NCBI GenBank assembly: GCA_015075405.1
Contig: JABTUK010000002.1
Coordinates: 434,001-498,000, forward strand
Origin: Anaerolineales bacterium
Lineage (GTDB): Bacteria > Chloroflexota > Anaerolineae > 4572-78 > J111
Reading direction: 5' to 3'
DNA: 64,000 nucleotides
Below are positions 19,792 through 29,228 of the stretch, piece after piece. How positions within the stretch are numbered: the first letter of the stretch is position 1; the number at the start of each line of letters is the position of its first letter. A program made the translations under genes and the position numbers. Below the pieces are notes generated by a model, which saw only the letters and a list, made by a program, of their open reading frames with translations, had not been told where the DNA came from and did no database searches.

Positions 19792-21132
19792 ATGTTGATC
19801 ACCAACGGCACTGTTTTAACATTTGGCCGCGATAAACGGGTTTTACCTTATGGCGCAGTTTATTATGAGGACGACACCATTATTGAGGTGGGCCGCACTG
19901 CCGATTTGCAGCGCAAATACCCCCAGGCTGAGCAATTGGATGCTGCCGGCAAAATTGTCATGCCGGGCATGATCTGTGGTCACACCCATTTTTATGGCGC
20001 TTTTGCGCGGGGCATGGCTATTCCCGGCGCTCCGCCCGAAAATTTTATGCAGATTTTAGAGCGGTTGTGGTGGAAGGTAGACCGGGCCTTGACCCTGGAA
20101 GACAGCAAATACAGCGCCCTGGTCGGCCTGGTGGATGCCATTCGCCACGGCACAACCACCTTGATTGACCATCACGCCAGCCCGAACCATATTGATGGTT
20201 CGCTCGACGCCCTGGCTGAGGCGGCCAGCGAGTCGGGCTTGCGGGTCGGGTTGTGTTACGAAGTGACCGACCGCAACGGGCCGGAGGGAGCGTTAGCCGG
20301 AATTGCCGAGAATGTGCGTTTTCTCAAGCGGCTGCGCGCCAACCCCGACCCCAAATTGGGCGCGTCGTTTGGCCTGCATGCCGCCTTCACCGTGAGTGAT
20401 GAGACCCTGGACGCCTGCGTGGACGCGGCCAAAGGACTGGCGACCGGCTTCCACATCCATGTGGCCGAAGACAAAGCCGACGAAGCCGACAGCCTCAAAA
20501 AATTCGGCATGCGGGTGGCCGAACGTCTGGAGAAAAAGGGTATTTTGGGGCCAAAAACGCTGGTCGCCCATGCCATTCACGTGGATGCTTATGAGATGGA
20601 TGCTTTTCGAGCTACCCAGACCAAAATTAGTCACCAGCCGCGCAGCAACATGAACAACGCCGTCGGGGTGGCCGAGGTAGAAAAGCTGCTGAGCCGGGGG
20701 ATTACGGTCGGGCTGGGCAATGATGGCTTTAGCAACAACATGTTCACCGAAATCCATACCGCTTACCTGCTGCACCGGGTCAGCAAGGGTGATCCCCGCG
20801 TCATGCCGGGCGACCTGCTCATAGAAATGGCTTTTAACCATAATGCCACCATCGCCGGCCTATTTTTCCCCAAGCCGGTGGGCGCCCTGGTCCCCGGCGC
20901 TTTCGCTGACATTATCCTGCTCGATTATGTGCCTTATACCCCGCTGACCGACGGCAACTACCCCTGGCAGGTTATTTTTGGCATGGATGGCAGCCACGTC
21001 ACCCATACCATCGCCGGGGGAAAAATGCTGATGCAGGACCGGCAGGTGCTAACCCTGGATGAGGCGGCCATTGCCGAGAAAGCCACCGAATTGGCGGTAG
21101 AGGTCTGGCGACGAGTGGCGGAGATGGATTAA
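19792..21132 (+). CDS. ssnA: SsnA-like metal-dependent amidohydrolase (aminohydrolase)
   Basis: 446 residues of the amidohydrolase superfamily (ATZ/TRZ, cytosine-deaminase-like). The metal ligands are in GHTHFYG (about 65-70), FHIHVAED (about 222), LVAHAIHVD (about 260) and GLGNDGFSNNMF (about 306). Conserved FxxxLxxLWWxVDRAL and TTLIDHHASP segments resemble the putative aminohydrolase SsnA more than guanine or MTA/SAH deaminases. SsnA in other bacteria lies with selenium-dependent molybdenum hydroxylases; no such genes are visible here, so the substrate is open. Start ATG follows GGGAGAA. It is 10 nt upstream of a DUF21/CBS gene and may share its transcript. Confidence 0.85.
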   Translation: MLITNGTVLTFGRDKRVLPYGAVYYEDDTIIEVGRTADLQRKYPQAEQLDAAGKIVMPGMICGHTHFYGAFARGMAIPGAPPENFMQILERLWWKVDRALTLEDSKYSALVGLVDAIRHGTTTLIDHHASPNHIDGSLDALAEAASESGLRVGLCYEVTDRNGPEGALAGIAENVRFLKRLRANPDPKLGASFGLHAAFTVSDETLDACVDAAKGLATGFHIHVAEDKADEADSLKKFGMRVAERLEKKGILGPKTLVAHAIHVDAYEMDAFRATQTKISHQPRSNMNNAVGVAEVEKLLSRGITVGLGNDGFSNNMFTEIHTAYLLHRVSKGDPRVMPGDLLIEMAFNHNATIAGLFFPKPVGALVPGAFADIILLDYVPYTPLTDGNYPWQVIFGMDGSHVTHTIAGGKMLMQDRQVLTLDEAAIAEKATELAVEVWRRVAEMD

Positions 21133-21142
21133 CAAACCCACG

Positions 21143-22498
21143 ATGTTAACTATTATTATCATACTCTTTGTCATTATCCTGATGGTTTTGGCTAATGCTC
21201 TGTATGTGGCCGCCGAATTTGCTACGGTCAGCGCTCGCCGGACACGGATAAGCCAAATGGCAGGTTCTGGTCATCAACTCGCCAAGCAACTGTTGCCGAT
21301 TATGGAGGATAGAAAGGCACTGGATGATTATGTGGCAACATGTCAAATTGGAATTACGGTTTCCTCGCTGGTTCTGGGCGCTTACGGACAAGGCACGGTT
21401 GCCGAGGCGCTTGCGCCCGTATTGGTTAATTTGGGCAATCTGGCCGAACCCATCGCTTTTTCGATTTCGACCACAGGTGTTCTGATTTTTTTAACGATCT
21501 TTCAGGTGGTGCTAGGTGAGTTGTTCCCCAAGTCCGTGGCCATTCAATACCCCGAAGCTCTAGCTCTAGGGGTAGTCATCCCGATGAAATGGTCGTTGAT
21601 CATTTTTCGGCCTCTTATTTGGCTTTTTAATGGCAGTAGTAATTTTCTTCTCAAACTTTTGGGAACTCGTCGGGTCGAGGAACACGCTCACGCTTATTCT
21701 CCGGCGGAAATCGAACTGCTTGTGACCGAGAGTCACGAAGGCGGGCTGCTGGACGCCGAGGAACAACAGATGCTGCGGAACGCCTTTCGCCTGCGCGAAT
21801 TGACCGCTCGCCAGGTAATGGTTCCCCGCACCCGGCTGGTTGCCGCGCCGGTGGAGAGTAGCGTCAGCTACCTGCTGGACCTGATCTGCCGGGAAGGCTA
21901 CACCCGTATCCCGCTCTACCAGGGTAAGATTGATAATATTGTCGGCTTTGTCCACTTGAAAGATTTGTTTCAGCGGCATGTGCAAGGACAGCAAAGTATC
22001 CAGGATATTGTCCGCGAAGTAATTTATGTGCCCGAAAGTCTGGCGGCCGCCGATGTCTGGGAGGCTTTAAACAAAAATCACCAGTACATTGCCATTGTTT
22101 TTGATGAGTATGGCGGGACAGCCGGGCTGATTACCTTTGAAGATTTGATTGAAGAGGTTTTTGGCGAGTTGCAGGATGAGTTTGACGCGGATGAACTACC
22201 CCTGCTTTCTTCTGAAAAAGATGGCCGCCTGCGCCTGCGGGCTGATTTGTTGGTGGCAGATGTCAACGAATATTTGGGTTTGGACCTGCCCCATGAGGAT
22301 GTGGATACGCTAGGCGGACTTGTTTTTAGCGAACTGGGCCGGGTGCCGGCTGTGGGTGACGAGGTTGCAGTGGGTACACCGGAGGTCACCATCCGGGTTG
22401 AGACTATGGAAGCATTAGGTATCGCCGAGGTATCACTCCAACTGCCCGTAGATACCCCGCCGCACATTGAGGAGTGGACCGGGGGAGAAATGATATGA
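21143..22498 (+). CDS. CNNM/CorC-type membrane protein (DUF21-CBS-CorC_HlyC), first paralogue
   Basis: 451 residues. The N-terminal DUF21 membrane domain has about four helices (starting LTIIIILFVIILMVLANALY) and the conserved VSSLVLGAYGQGTVAE and ELFPKSVAIQYPE segments. Two CBS motifs follow (MVPRTRLVAAPVESSVSYLL and VPESLAAADVWEALN), then the FDEYGGTAGLITFEDLIEE signature and a C-terminal CorC_HlyC domain. Proteins of this group are linked to magnesium or cobalt export. They are often annotated as haemolysins, but that name is misleading. The stop overlaps the next start, so the pair is translationally coupled. Confidence 0.92.
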   Translation: MLTIIIILFVIILMVLANALYVAAEFATVSARRTRISQMAGSGHQLAKQLLPIMEDRKALDDYVATCQIGITVSSLVLGAYGQGTVAEALAPVLVNLGNLAEPIAFSISTTGVLIFLTIFQVVLGELFPKSVAIQYPEALALGVVIPMKWSLIIFRPLIWLFNGSSNFLLKLLGTRRVEEHAHAYSPAEIELLVTESHEGGLLDAEEQQMLRNAFRLRELTARQVMVPRTRLVAAPVESSVSYLLDLICREGYTRIPLYQGKIDNIVGFVHLKDLFQRHVQGQQSIQDIVREVIYVPESLAAADVWEALNKNHQYIAIVFDEYGGTAGLITFEDLIEEVFGELQDEFDADELPLLSSEKDGRLRLRADLLVADVNEYLGLDLPHEDVDTLGGLVFSELGRVPAVGDEVAVGTPEVTIRVETMEALGIAEVSLQLPVDTPPHIEEWTGGEMI

Positions 22499-23949
22499 AG
22501 CCAGGCGGGATTTTGGTCTCTCCCCGAATCGCTTTGGTGGCAGGGGCTATTATCGCCCAAGGAACAGCCTTCAATGTCGCTGAGCCTCAACTGCGAAGTG
22601 TGGGTACGGAACTGCCTGGGCTTGCAACCTTACTTATCCCCAGCCTGGTTATTATCGTATTAGTGCTATTCAATGGCCTGTTTGTGGCCGCAGAATTTGC
22701 CATTATCGGCGTCCGGCCTACCCAAATTGAGCAGTTGGCCAATCAAGGCCAACCGGTCGCCCGAGATATTCTCTCCATCCTGGATTCGCCTGAGGAGCAG
22801 AATAAATATATCGCTACGGCTCAGTTAGGAATCACCATTGCCTCCTTGGGGTTGGGCATGTATGGCGAAACGCAGCTTTCGCATTTTATCGAGCCGTACC
22901 TGGCGCTGTGGTTGGGCCGCCTGCCCGATGAAGCGATCATTTATACCATCGGCTACATCGTGAGCGTCAGCATGCTGACTTACCTGCACGTGGTCATCGG
23001 CGAGATGATTCCCAAATCGCTGGCTTTGAGCACGCCCGTTAGAATGGCCTTGTTCGTAGACCGGCCCATGCGCTTCTCCGAAACCATGTTTGCGCTCCCC
23101 GTTGCCCTGCTCAATGGGATTGGTAATATGTTGCTCCATCTCTTTCGTATTCCACCGGCCGAAGGGCATGCCCGGCTGCATTCGCCGGAGGAACTGGATT
23201 TGATTGTGGCCGAGAGCGCCGAGGGCGGGCTGCTGAACGAGGGTGAAGAGGAGATGATCCACAACATCTTCAGCTTTAACGAGCGTCAGGTCAATCAGGT
23301 GATGACGCCTCGCCGCAAGGTAAAAGCCATTGCCCTTGATACACCTCTGCCCGACCTGCTTACTTTGGTGGCCGAGAGCCAGCACAGCCGCTTTCCGGTA
23401 TATGAGGATGATCTGGATCATATCATCGGCACGCTGCTGATGAAAGATTTGGTTTACCAGCAATTACGTATGAAGGGTAAATTTGATATCCGGCTGTTAT
23501 TACGTCCGGCGCTGACCGTACCCGAAAGTTACCCGGTTGAAAAATTGTTGGCTGCCTTTAAGCGCCAGCGCGTCCATATGGCGGTTGTGCTGGACGAGTT
23601 TGGCGGCACGGCCGGCATCGTCACTTTGGAAGATTTAGTGGAAGAGGTGGTGGGTGAAGTCCGCGATGAGTTTGATCTGGAAAGTGAGCCGCTGGTAGAA
23701 ATTGGCCCCGGTATCCTGGAAGTGGCCGGCCATTATCTGCTGGAAGACCTGGAAGAGTATGTTTACCTGGGCCGTGAAGATGATCTGCCCGACGTGGAAA
23801 CCGTCGGCGGTTTGATTATGACCGAATTGGGCCGGCCGCCTCGTCAGGATGACCGGGTAACGTACAACGACATTCACTTTACGGTTCTGGCCGTTGACGG
23901 CCTGGCGGTAGCCCGCGCCCGCATTGAGTACCCCGTTCCCGCCCAATAG
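22495..23949 (+). CDS. CNNM/CorC-type membrane protein, second paralogue
   Basis: About 484 residues with the same DUF21-CBS-CBS-CorC_HlyC order as its neighbour. Key segments are NGLFVAAEFAIIGVRPTQIE, IASLGLGMYGETQ, GEMIPKSLALSTP, MTPRRKVKAIALDTP, LDEFGGTAGIVTLEDLVEE and, at the C-terminus, TVGGLIMTELGRPP. I chose the ATG at 22495 with GGGGGAGA just before it; it overlaps the TGA of the first gene (ATGA). An upstream GTG at 22474 is in frame but lacks support. The N-terminus carries an extra 40 residues before the first DUF21 helix compared with the first paralogue. Two coupled copies suggest a heteromeric transporter. Confidence 0.92.
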   Translation: MKPGGILVSPRIALVAGAIIAQGTAFNVAEPQLRSVGTELPGLATLLIPSLVIIVLVLFNGLFVAAEFAIIGVRPTQIEQLANQGQPVARDILSILDSPEEQNKYIATAQLGITIASLGLGMYGETQLSHFIEPYLALWLGRLPDEAIIYTIGYIVSVSMLTYLHVVIGEMIPKSLALSTPVRMALFVDRPMRFSETMFALPVALLNGIGNMLLHLFRIPPAEGHARLHSPEELDLIVAESAEGGLLNEGEEEMIHNIFSFNERQVNQVMTPRRKVKAIALDTPLPDLLTLVAESQHSRFPVYEDDLDHIIGTLLMKDLVYQQLRMKGKFDIRLLLRPALTVPESYPVEKLLAAFKRQRVHMAVVLDEFGGTAGIVTLEDLVEEVVGEVRDEFDLESEPLVEIGPGILEVAGHYLLEDLEEYVYLGREDDLPDVETVGGLIMTELGRPPRQDDRVTYNDIHFTVLAVDGLAVARARIEYPVPAQ

Positions 23950-24055
23950 AGTCTCAGTGGATCCAAATTTGAGAAGCCAGCACGCCCACGTGCGGCTCTG
24001 TTGGGCACATGGGCGTGCCCGCTTCGCGTCCTCGAAAATTGGATCTACTGAGTCT
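23950..24055. repeat. Palindromic repeat, family B copy 1
   Basis: The arms start GTCTCAGTGGATCCAAA on the left and, read on the other strand, GACTCAGTAGATCCAA on the right. The inner arms CACGCCCACGTGC and GGGCGTGCCCGCTTCGCG pair with each other. A second copy is at 33282-33383. Confidence 0.85.
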
Positions 24056-24420
24056 TAAAAAATTCGCAAGTTCCCCGCCTCTCCGTATCTTTTTCCTTCC
24101 GTGATAGACTCTCATAACGTGGAACTGCTTTTGACTCTTCCATTCCCACCCGTTTGACTATCCCCACTATCACTTCCTGCGCTAAGTAAACGTCTAAAAT
24201 TTACTTCCCGTTTTGAGTTCCTACGAGTTCCTTGAGCCGAAGGCCCCTTAAGGTAGTTCCCTGGGAACTCGTAGGAACTTGGGGGAACTTATTTTTGGAC
24301 AGTCACTAAGGAAGTTCCAACAGTTAAATAAGCCAAAATGTGTTGCGCCTTGCGTATCCCGTCGGCATTACCTCACGTAAGAGGCAATACGCAAGACGAA
24401 TATCAGAAGGGGAAATAGTC
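24056..24420. other. Gene-free leader region with several hairpins
   Basis: No coding potential seen. It holds an inverted repeat with arms GTTCCTACGAGTTCC and GGAACTCGTAGGAAC (about 24213-24275). It also holds a 15-bp segment, CTAAGGAAGTTCCAA (24306-24320), that is repeated in inverse orientation after the downstream gene. A third stem, CTTGCGTAT (24349-24357) with ATACGCAAG (24387-24395), lies just before the ribosome-binding site of the fusion gene. I could not identify a convincing promoter. Confidence 0.55.
24306..24320. repeat. Left copy of 15-bp inverted repeat flanking the dehydrogenase-cytochrome gene
   Basis: CTAAGGAAGTTCCAA here is the exact complement of TTGGAACTTCCTTAG at 27870-27884. 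The two copies bracket a single gene of about 3.3 kb. Confidence 0.6.
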
Positions 24421-27400
24421 ATGTCAAAATCCTGGTCAAAATTGGTACTGCTTATTGGGTTTGCGGCCATTGGTTTAACCGGCTTGTGGCTGCTGCTGGA
24501 AACCCGATTGGGGCTGGCGCAGGCTAAAGAAGTAATACCTGCTGTATCTGCTCATTATTCAACTTATCGCCCTGCGGCGGCCGGTTTTAATATTTCGGTC
24601 AGCCAGGTGATTAGCTCTGGCTTTGTCAGACCCGTACAAATAACTCATGCCGGAGATGGCTCAAATCGGCTCTTTGTGGTTGAGCAGTATGGTCGCATTC
24701 GCATTGTCAACAGCCCCGTCGTGACCCCTTTTCTGGATATCAGAGGTATCGTCAGAAGCCCCGAGCCGGGCGACAGTGGGGGTAGCGAGGAAGGTTTGTT
24801 GAGTGTTGCCTTTCATCCCAATTACGAAAGTAATCGTTTTTTCTATATCTATTACACCAATACTAGCGGTAATTTGGTGATTGCCCGTTACACCACTTCC
24901 AGTAACAATCCCAGCCTGGCCGACCCGGCCAGCGCCCAGCCTATCTTGACCATCCCTCATCCGACTCACAGCAATCATAACGGCGGACAGCTTATGTTTG
25001 GGCCGCTCGACGGCTACCTCTATATTGGTACCGGCGATGGGGGCAGCGGCGGCGACCCTGACGAAAACGCGCAGAATAAAAATGTTTTGCTGGGCAAAAT
25101 TTTGCGAATTAATGTGAACTCCGGCTCCCCTTACTCCATCCCGCCGGACAATCCCTTCGCCGGGGCCACCGCCGGGGCCGATGAAATTTGGGCTATCGGG
25201 GTGCGGAATCCCTGGCGTTTCAGTTTTGACCGAGGCGATAGTGGCGGGGCCGGCAAAGGCGACATGTATATTGGCGATGTGGGTCAGGGTCAATGGGAGG
25301 AGATTAGCTATCAGGCAGCCGGGACGCCGGGCGGCGTTAATTTTGGCTGGGACTGCCGCGAGGGCCGGCATGATTTTGAGCCGGGCAACTGTAGCTCTGG
25401 CGTTGCCTTGACTGACCCCATTGCTGAATATAGCCACAGTTTAGGGGTGTCAGTCACCGGCGGTTATGTGTATCGCGGCAGCCAATATCCGGCGCTTTTT
25501 GGTTATTACTTTTACGCCGATTATGGGTCCGGCCGTATCTGGAGCATGACCAAAACCGGGTCGAATAGCTGGTCTACTCCCGAGCAAGAGTACGGCCCGC
25601 CAAGTTCCACCTTTAGTGTCAGCGCTTTTGGTGAGGACGAACAAGGCGAATTGTATCTGTTGGATTACTTCGGCGGCACGATCCGCCGCCTGGCCGATGC
25701 CAACGGCCCCCAACCCAACCTGTCAACCTCAACCAAAAACGTCTCAACCGCCCACGCCGACCCCGGCGAAACCGTCACCTACACCATCCGCATCAACAAC
25801 ACCGGCGGCCTGTCGAACCAAACCGCCTTCCTGACCGACACCCTTCCCGCCGGCCTGACGTATGTTCCCGGCTCGCTGTCGGCTACCTCTGGCACAGTCA
25901 CTGCCCAAGCTCCCATCTTGCGCTGGCAAGGGCCGCTCTCTCCCACCAAAAATATCACCCTTACCTACCGGGTTATGGTTAATGCGGGCGCGGCTGGCAG
26001 TTTTGTCAATCAGGCCCAATTGACCAGTCCGGGCCTCAGCCCGGTAACTCTCTCTGAAGCCATCTTTGCCCCACGGCCGGCGCTCTCGACCGGCGTCGAG
26101 GATTTCTTTTTCCCCGGCACCCAACCCAACCAATTGACCGACTCTATTCCCGACCCTGGCGGCTGCGACTTTTGCCATACCGCTCCCATTTACGACAAAT
26201 GGCGCGGCAGCATGATGGCTCAATCCGGGCGCGACCCGTTGCTATGGGCGGCGTTGGCCGTAGCCAACAGTGATGCCGGCGATGCGGGCGACTACTGTTT
26301 GCGCTGCCATACCCCCAAAGGCTGGTTTGAGGGCCGCAGCCATCCCGCCGACGGATCGGCCCTGCAAAGCGGCGACATTCACGCCGGGGTAGCCTGCGAA
26401 ATCTGTCATCGCATGGTTGATCCTATTGCTTCGACCAACGATCAAGCGGCGAATTTTGATGATGATATTCGCGCCGCCATAACTCCCTTTCTGCCCTCCG
26501 GTCACGTCGGCAGCGCCATGCTCATCCTCGACCCGCAGGACCGGCGGCGTGGTCCCTTTGCCCTTTCTGGTTTTAGCTCTCACACCGCCTACAAAACTGA
26601 TTTTCTGAGCCAATCCACCAACGCTGTCACCGAGTCCCGGCTGTGCGGTTCGTGCCACAATGTGGATAATCCGGCGCTCTCCTGGGAGAGCGGTAACAAC
26701 CGCTATTGGCCCAACAGCAATGGTCTGGCTGCGCCTTCCTTCGCCAAAGGTGAGCTTTTCCCCATCGAGCGGACCTACGATGAGTGGCTCAACAGCACCT
26801 ATGCCACCACCGGCGTTTTTGCGCCCCAATTTGCCGGGGCCAAACCCAACGGCATGGTCGGCTCCTGCCAGGATTGCCACATGCGCCGCACTATCGGCAA
26901 AGCGGCCGAAGACATCTATAACCCGGTCAACCGCGACTGCGCTGCCGCCGGCTGCCTGCCGGAGCATGATTTGGCCGGCGGCAACACCTGGGTCCCCCAG
27001 ATTTTGCAGGATACTCGCTGGCGGCTCAACAGCGCCGGCGATGCAGCCAGCCTCAATGCCACCATTATCCGGGCGCGGGAGATGCTGCAAAAGGCCGCCA
27101 CTATCTCGGTCACGCTGACCAGCGCCGGGGCGAACAAAATTGCCGCGGTACGGGTAACCAATCAAACCGGCCACAAACTGCCCACCGGTTACCCCGAAGG
27201 CCGGCGCATCTGGCTTAACCTGAAAGCCTATGATGAGGACAATAATTTGATTTACGAGTCAGGAGCTTACAACCCGTCTACCGGCGTGCTGACCGAAGAC
27301 CCGGCCATCAAAATCTACGAGGCCAAGCAAGGCATGAGTTCGGACCTGGCGACCCTGCTGCAAATGCCCGAAAATGCCAATCAACCCACCTTTCATTTTG

Positions 27401-27747
27401 TGCTCAACAATGTTATTCTCAAGGATAACCGGATTCCGCCGCGAGGGTTCACCGCTTCGGCTTTGAGCCAACGAGGACTGGCCCCAGTGGGCGCGAGTTA
27501 TGCTGCTGGGCAGCATTGGGATGACACCGCCTACACCCTACCGGCTGCAACAGTGCGTGTTGTGGCGACGCTGTATTATCAAACTGCCTCCAAAGAATAT
27601 ATTGACTTTTTACGCACCAGAGGCGGGGTGGATGGCGCAGCGCTGGGAACCCTGTGGGACGCCTCCAAGAGTCCGCCCGAAGTCATGGCAATCGTGTCCG
27701 AACCGCCCTTGCCTTATTACTTCCCGCTAATTTTCAAGCAAAAATGA
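24421..27747 (+). CDS. Secreted glucose/sorbosone dehydrogenase fused to DUF11 and pentahaem cytochrome c domains
   Basis: About 1108 residues. An N-terminal signal sequence or anchor ([19 protein letters not shown]) is followed by a GSDH six-blade propeller (about 50-430; [44 protein letters not shown]), as in PQQ-dependent soluble glucose/aldose dehydrogenases. Next is a DUF11-type adhesion repeat (about 440-550; [30 protein letters not shown]). Then comes a cytochrome region with five CxxCH haem motifs: CDFCH (582), CLRCH (about 625), CEICH (about 659), CGSCH (about 742), CQDCH (about 816). A C-terminal beta domain contains [14 protein letters not shown], and the protein ends [11 protein letters not shown] infer sugar oxidation coupled to extracellular electron transfer in one polypeptide. 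The start ATG has GAAGGGGAAA upstream; a further upstream ATG (24340) adds an unlikely leader. PQQ use is inferred from family only. Confidence 0.85.
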   Translation: MSKSWSKLVLLIGFAAIGLTGLWLLLETRLGLAQAKEVIPAVSAHYSTYRPAAAGFNISVSQVISSGFVRPVQITHAGDGSNRLFVVEQYGRIRIVNSPVVTPFLDIRGIVRSPEPGDSGGSEEGLLSVAFHPNYESNRFFYIYYTNTSGNLVIARYTTSSNNPSLADPASAQPILTIPHPTHSNHNGGQLMFGPLDGYLYIGTGDGGSGGDPDENAQNKNVLLGKILRINVNSGSPYSIPPDNPFAGATAGADEIWAIGVRNPWRFSFDRGDSGGAGKGDMYIGDVGQGQWEEISYQAAGTPGGVNFGWDCREGRHDFEPGNCSSGVALTDPIAEYSHSLGVSVTGGYVYRGSQYPALFGYYFYADYGSGRIWSMTKTGSNSWSTPEQEYGPPSSTFSVSAFGEDEQGELYLLDYFGGTIRRLADANGPQPNLSTSTKNVSTAHADPGETVTYTIRINNTGGLSNQTAFLTDTLPAGLTYVPGSLSATSGTVTAQAPILRWQGPLSPTKNITLTYRVMVNAGAAGSFVNQAQLTSPGLSPVTLSEAIFAPRPALSTGVEDFFFPGTQPNQLTDSIPDPGGCDFCHTAPIYDKWRGSMMAQSGRDPLLWAALAVANSDAGDAGDYCLRCHTPKGWFEGRSHPADGSALQSGDIHAGVACEICHRMVDPIASTNDQAANFDDDIRAAITPFLPSGHVGSAMLILDPQDRRRGPFALSGFSSHTAYKTDFLSQSTNAVTESRLCGSCHNVDNPALSWESGNNRYWPNSNGLAAPSFAKGELFPIERTYDEWLNSTYATTGVFAPQFAGAKPNGMVGSCQDCHMRRTIGKAAEDIYNPVNRDCAAAGCLPEHDLAGGNTWVPQILQDTRWRLNSAGDAASLNATIIRAREMLQKAATISVTLTSAGANKIAAVRVTNQTGHKLPTGYPEGRRIWLNLKAYDEDNNLIYESGAYNPSTGVLTEDPAIKIYEAKQGMSSDLATLLQMPENANQPTFHFVLNNVILKDNRIPPRGFTASALSQRGLAPVGASYAAGQHWDDTAYTLPAATVRVVATLYYQTASKEYIDFLRTRGGVDGAALGTLWDASKSPPEVMAIVSEPPLPYYFPLIFKQK

Positions 27748-27772
27748 CCCTTCTGATTTTAGCGGGAAATAG

Positions 27773-27835
27773 GACACGCAAAGCCGCAAAGAAATTTATA
27801 AAAACTTGGCGTCTTTGCGTCTTGGCGTGAGAAAA
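27773..27835. repeat. Palindromic repeat, family E copy 1 (TCTTTGCGTCTTGGCG type)
   Basis: The left arm CACGCAAAGCCGCAAAG pairs with CTTTGCGTCTTGGCGTG on the right, around an A/T-rich centre. Related copies are at 40104-40184 and inside the composite element at 48228. Confidence 0.75.
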
Positions 27836-27869
27836 TCCCGTCGAACTATACTGTTGAAGGATTTCAAAC

Positions 27870-27884
27870 TTGGAACTTCCTTAG
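27870..27884. repeat. Right copy of the 15-bp inverted repeat
   Basis: TTGGAACTTCCTTAG overlaps the last codons of the minus-strand gene that ends at 27881. It is complementary to 24306-24320. Confidence 0.6.
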
Positions 27885-29035
27885 CCACTATTAGAGGGAC
27901 ATCTTGCTTCGCGGGTGTGATTCCCCGGGGAAAGCGCCCGGACGCCTTGCAGAGTGCATTTGCCGCTTTGAAATTTTAGGGTGTAAGTATTGGTGTCAAC
28001 TGTGCCGCAAAATTGAGTCGCGCCGGCAGGAATATTGGTGCAGGTAACATCGGGTATCGGCTGCCCGTCCAGTTTTGAACCAAAAACACGGTAGAAATTT
28101 ATCATACTGCCGGTATTGTTAAAGACGTACAAGTTAGTTTTTGGCGTCACCGGTGGCGGACTTTTGAGTAAGAGCGGCAGAAATACTTGATTGAAAGAAG
28201 CTCCCGGCTGAAAAGTGACACTGATGTCGTCAATAAATGGCCCGGCAAAAGAGTCGCCTGCATCACTGTTGAAAAGAAAAGCAACCCAAATTTGGGGCGC
28301 GCCGGCATAAGGCTTTAGATCCAAACTGGCAAAACAAAAATCCCCGTCTTTGGTAAAGATACCGCAGGTTTGCGTGTAATCTCCCGCAGCAGCAACGCCG
28401 GAGAAATTTACACCGTCGGTAGAAGCGCCCCAAAAAAGATAATCACACAGCGAAATAGGGTTGCAAAGCTCAGTGACCATGGTAAAATAGAAGTTAAAAG
28501 AGGCTGCCTGCGCTCCAGAGATGTTAAAAGGGCCGTAGATGAGCCAGGAGTTGACGTTGTTGGGATAACCGGCAAAACCGGGAGCGCAGGGATTGTTCCC
28601 GTTTAATCCACCTTCCCAGGCGGGCCAGCCCGACCAGAAACCGGTGTGAGCCACGCAGGGCACATCCGTCCAAAGCTGCTCGCCGCCGGTTAGCCCATTG
28701 CCATCAAAAAATTGCCATTCATTGGGAAAAGCAGCTTCAAAATCTTCAAACTTGATTGTTTGCAGAGCGGTAGCGCCAATGTTTTGAGCGGCCAGGTTTT
28801 GTTGAACCGGGTTTTCAAGCTGAACTTTATCAATTTCTATCCATTCTCGGTGGATGGCGGTGGCTGTTGTAGGATCAAGGTTGATCTGGGCTGGCTGAAC
28901 CTGACCAGGCCCTACTCCACCTTTGCCAGCAGGGACAGGCGTAGCCTGAGGCGGTGAATCGGCGCTGGCCAGGCCGGCCAACCCCAAAAACAAGATGCTG
29001 GTGAATACGACTGTCAGAAGCCGGTAAGCTGTCAT
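27881..29035 (-). CDS. Secreted protein with MAM-like beta-sandwich domain
   Basis: 384 residues with a clear signal peptide (ILFLGLAGLASA), then a Pro/Gly-rich linker. The central region (about 90-270) has FEDFEAAFPNEWQFFDGNG, SWLIYGPFNISGAQAASFNF and FAGPFIDDISVTFQ, the layout of MAM or carbohydrate-binding-like sandwiches seen in immune-inhibitor-A peptidases, but no protease domain is present. Residues 280-286 read FLPLLLK, like the C-terminal motif of other secreted proteins here. They are followed by a Pro-rich hinge and about 90 further residues with a small beta domain and cysteines (VTCTNIPAGATQFCG). It is convergent with the dehydrogenase-cytochrome gene. Function unknown; extracellular adhesion or sugar binding is plausible. 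Confidence 0.75.
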   Translation of the reverse strand: MTAYRLLTVVFTSILFLGLAGLASADSPPQATPVPAGKGGVGPGQVQPAQINLDPTTATAIHREWIEIDKVQLENPVQQNLAAQNIGATALQTIKFEDFEAAFPNEWQFFDGNGLTGGEQLWTDVPCVAHTGFWSGWPAWEGGLNGNNPCAPGFAGYPNNVNSWLIYGPFNISGAQAASFNFYFTMVTELCNPISLCDYLFWGASTDGVNFSGVAAAGDYTQTCGIFTKDGDFCFASLDLKPYAGAPQIWVAFLFNSDAGDSFAGPFIDDISVTFQPGASFNQVFLPLLLKSPPPVTPKTNLYVFNNTGSMINFYRVFGSKLDGQPIPDVTCTNIPAGATQFCGTVDTNTYTLKFQSGKCTLQGVRALSPGNHTREARCPSNSG

Positions 29036-29071
29036 AGATTCCCCCGTACCTTTTCAATTACAAAATAATAA

Positions 29072-29199
29072 GGTAACTCAGTTATGTCATTTCGAGCGAC
29101 GTTAGGAGCGAGAAATCTTCTAATCCGTGGTTTGCAAACAACGGTCTCAAAGATTTCTCGGCTTTCAGCCTCGAAATGACATGAGGCGTGAGTAGTTAC
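29072..29199. repeat. Palindromic MITE-like repeat, family A copy 3
   Basis: Begins GTAACTCAGTTATGTCATTT and ends AAATGACATGAGGCGTGAG then TAGTTAC. The arms are mirror images. The inner part differs from the other copies, while the outer arms are conserved. It separates two minus-strand genes. Confidence 0.85.
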
Positions 29200-29228
29200 A
29201 TAATGAGACGGAACGGGCCAGGCGGACC

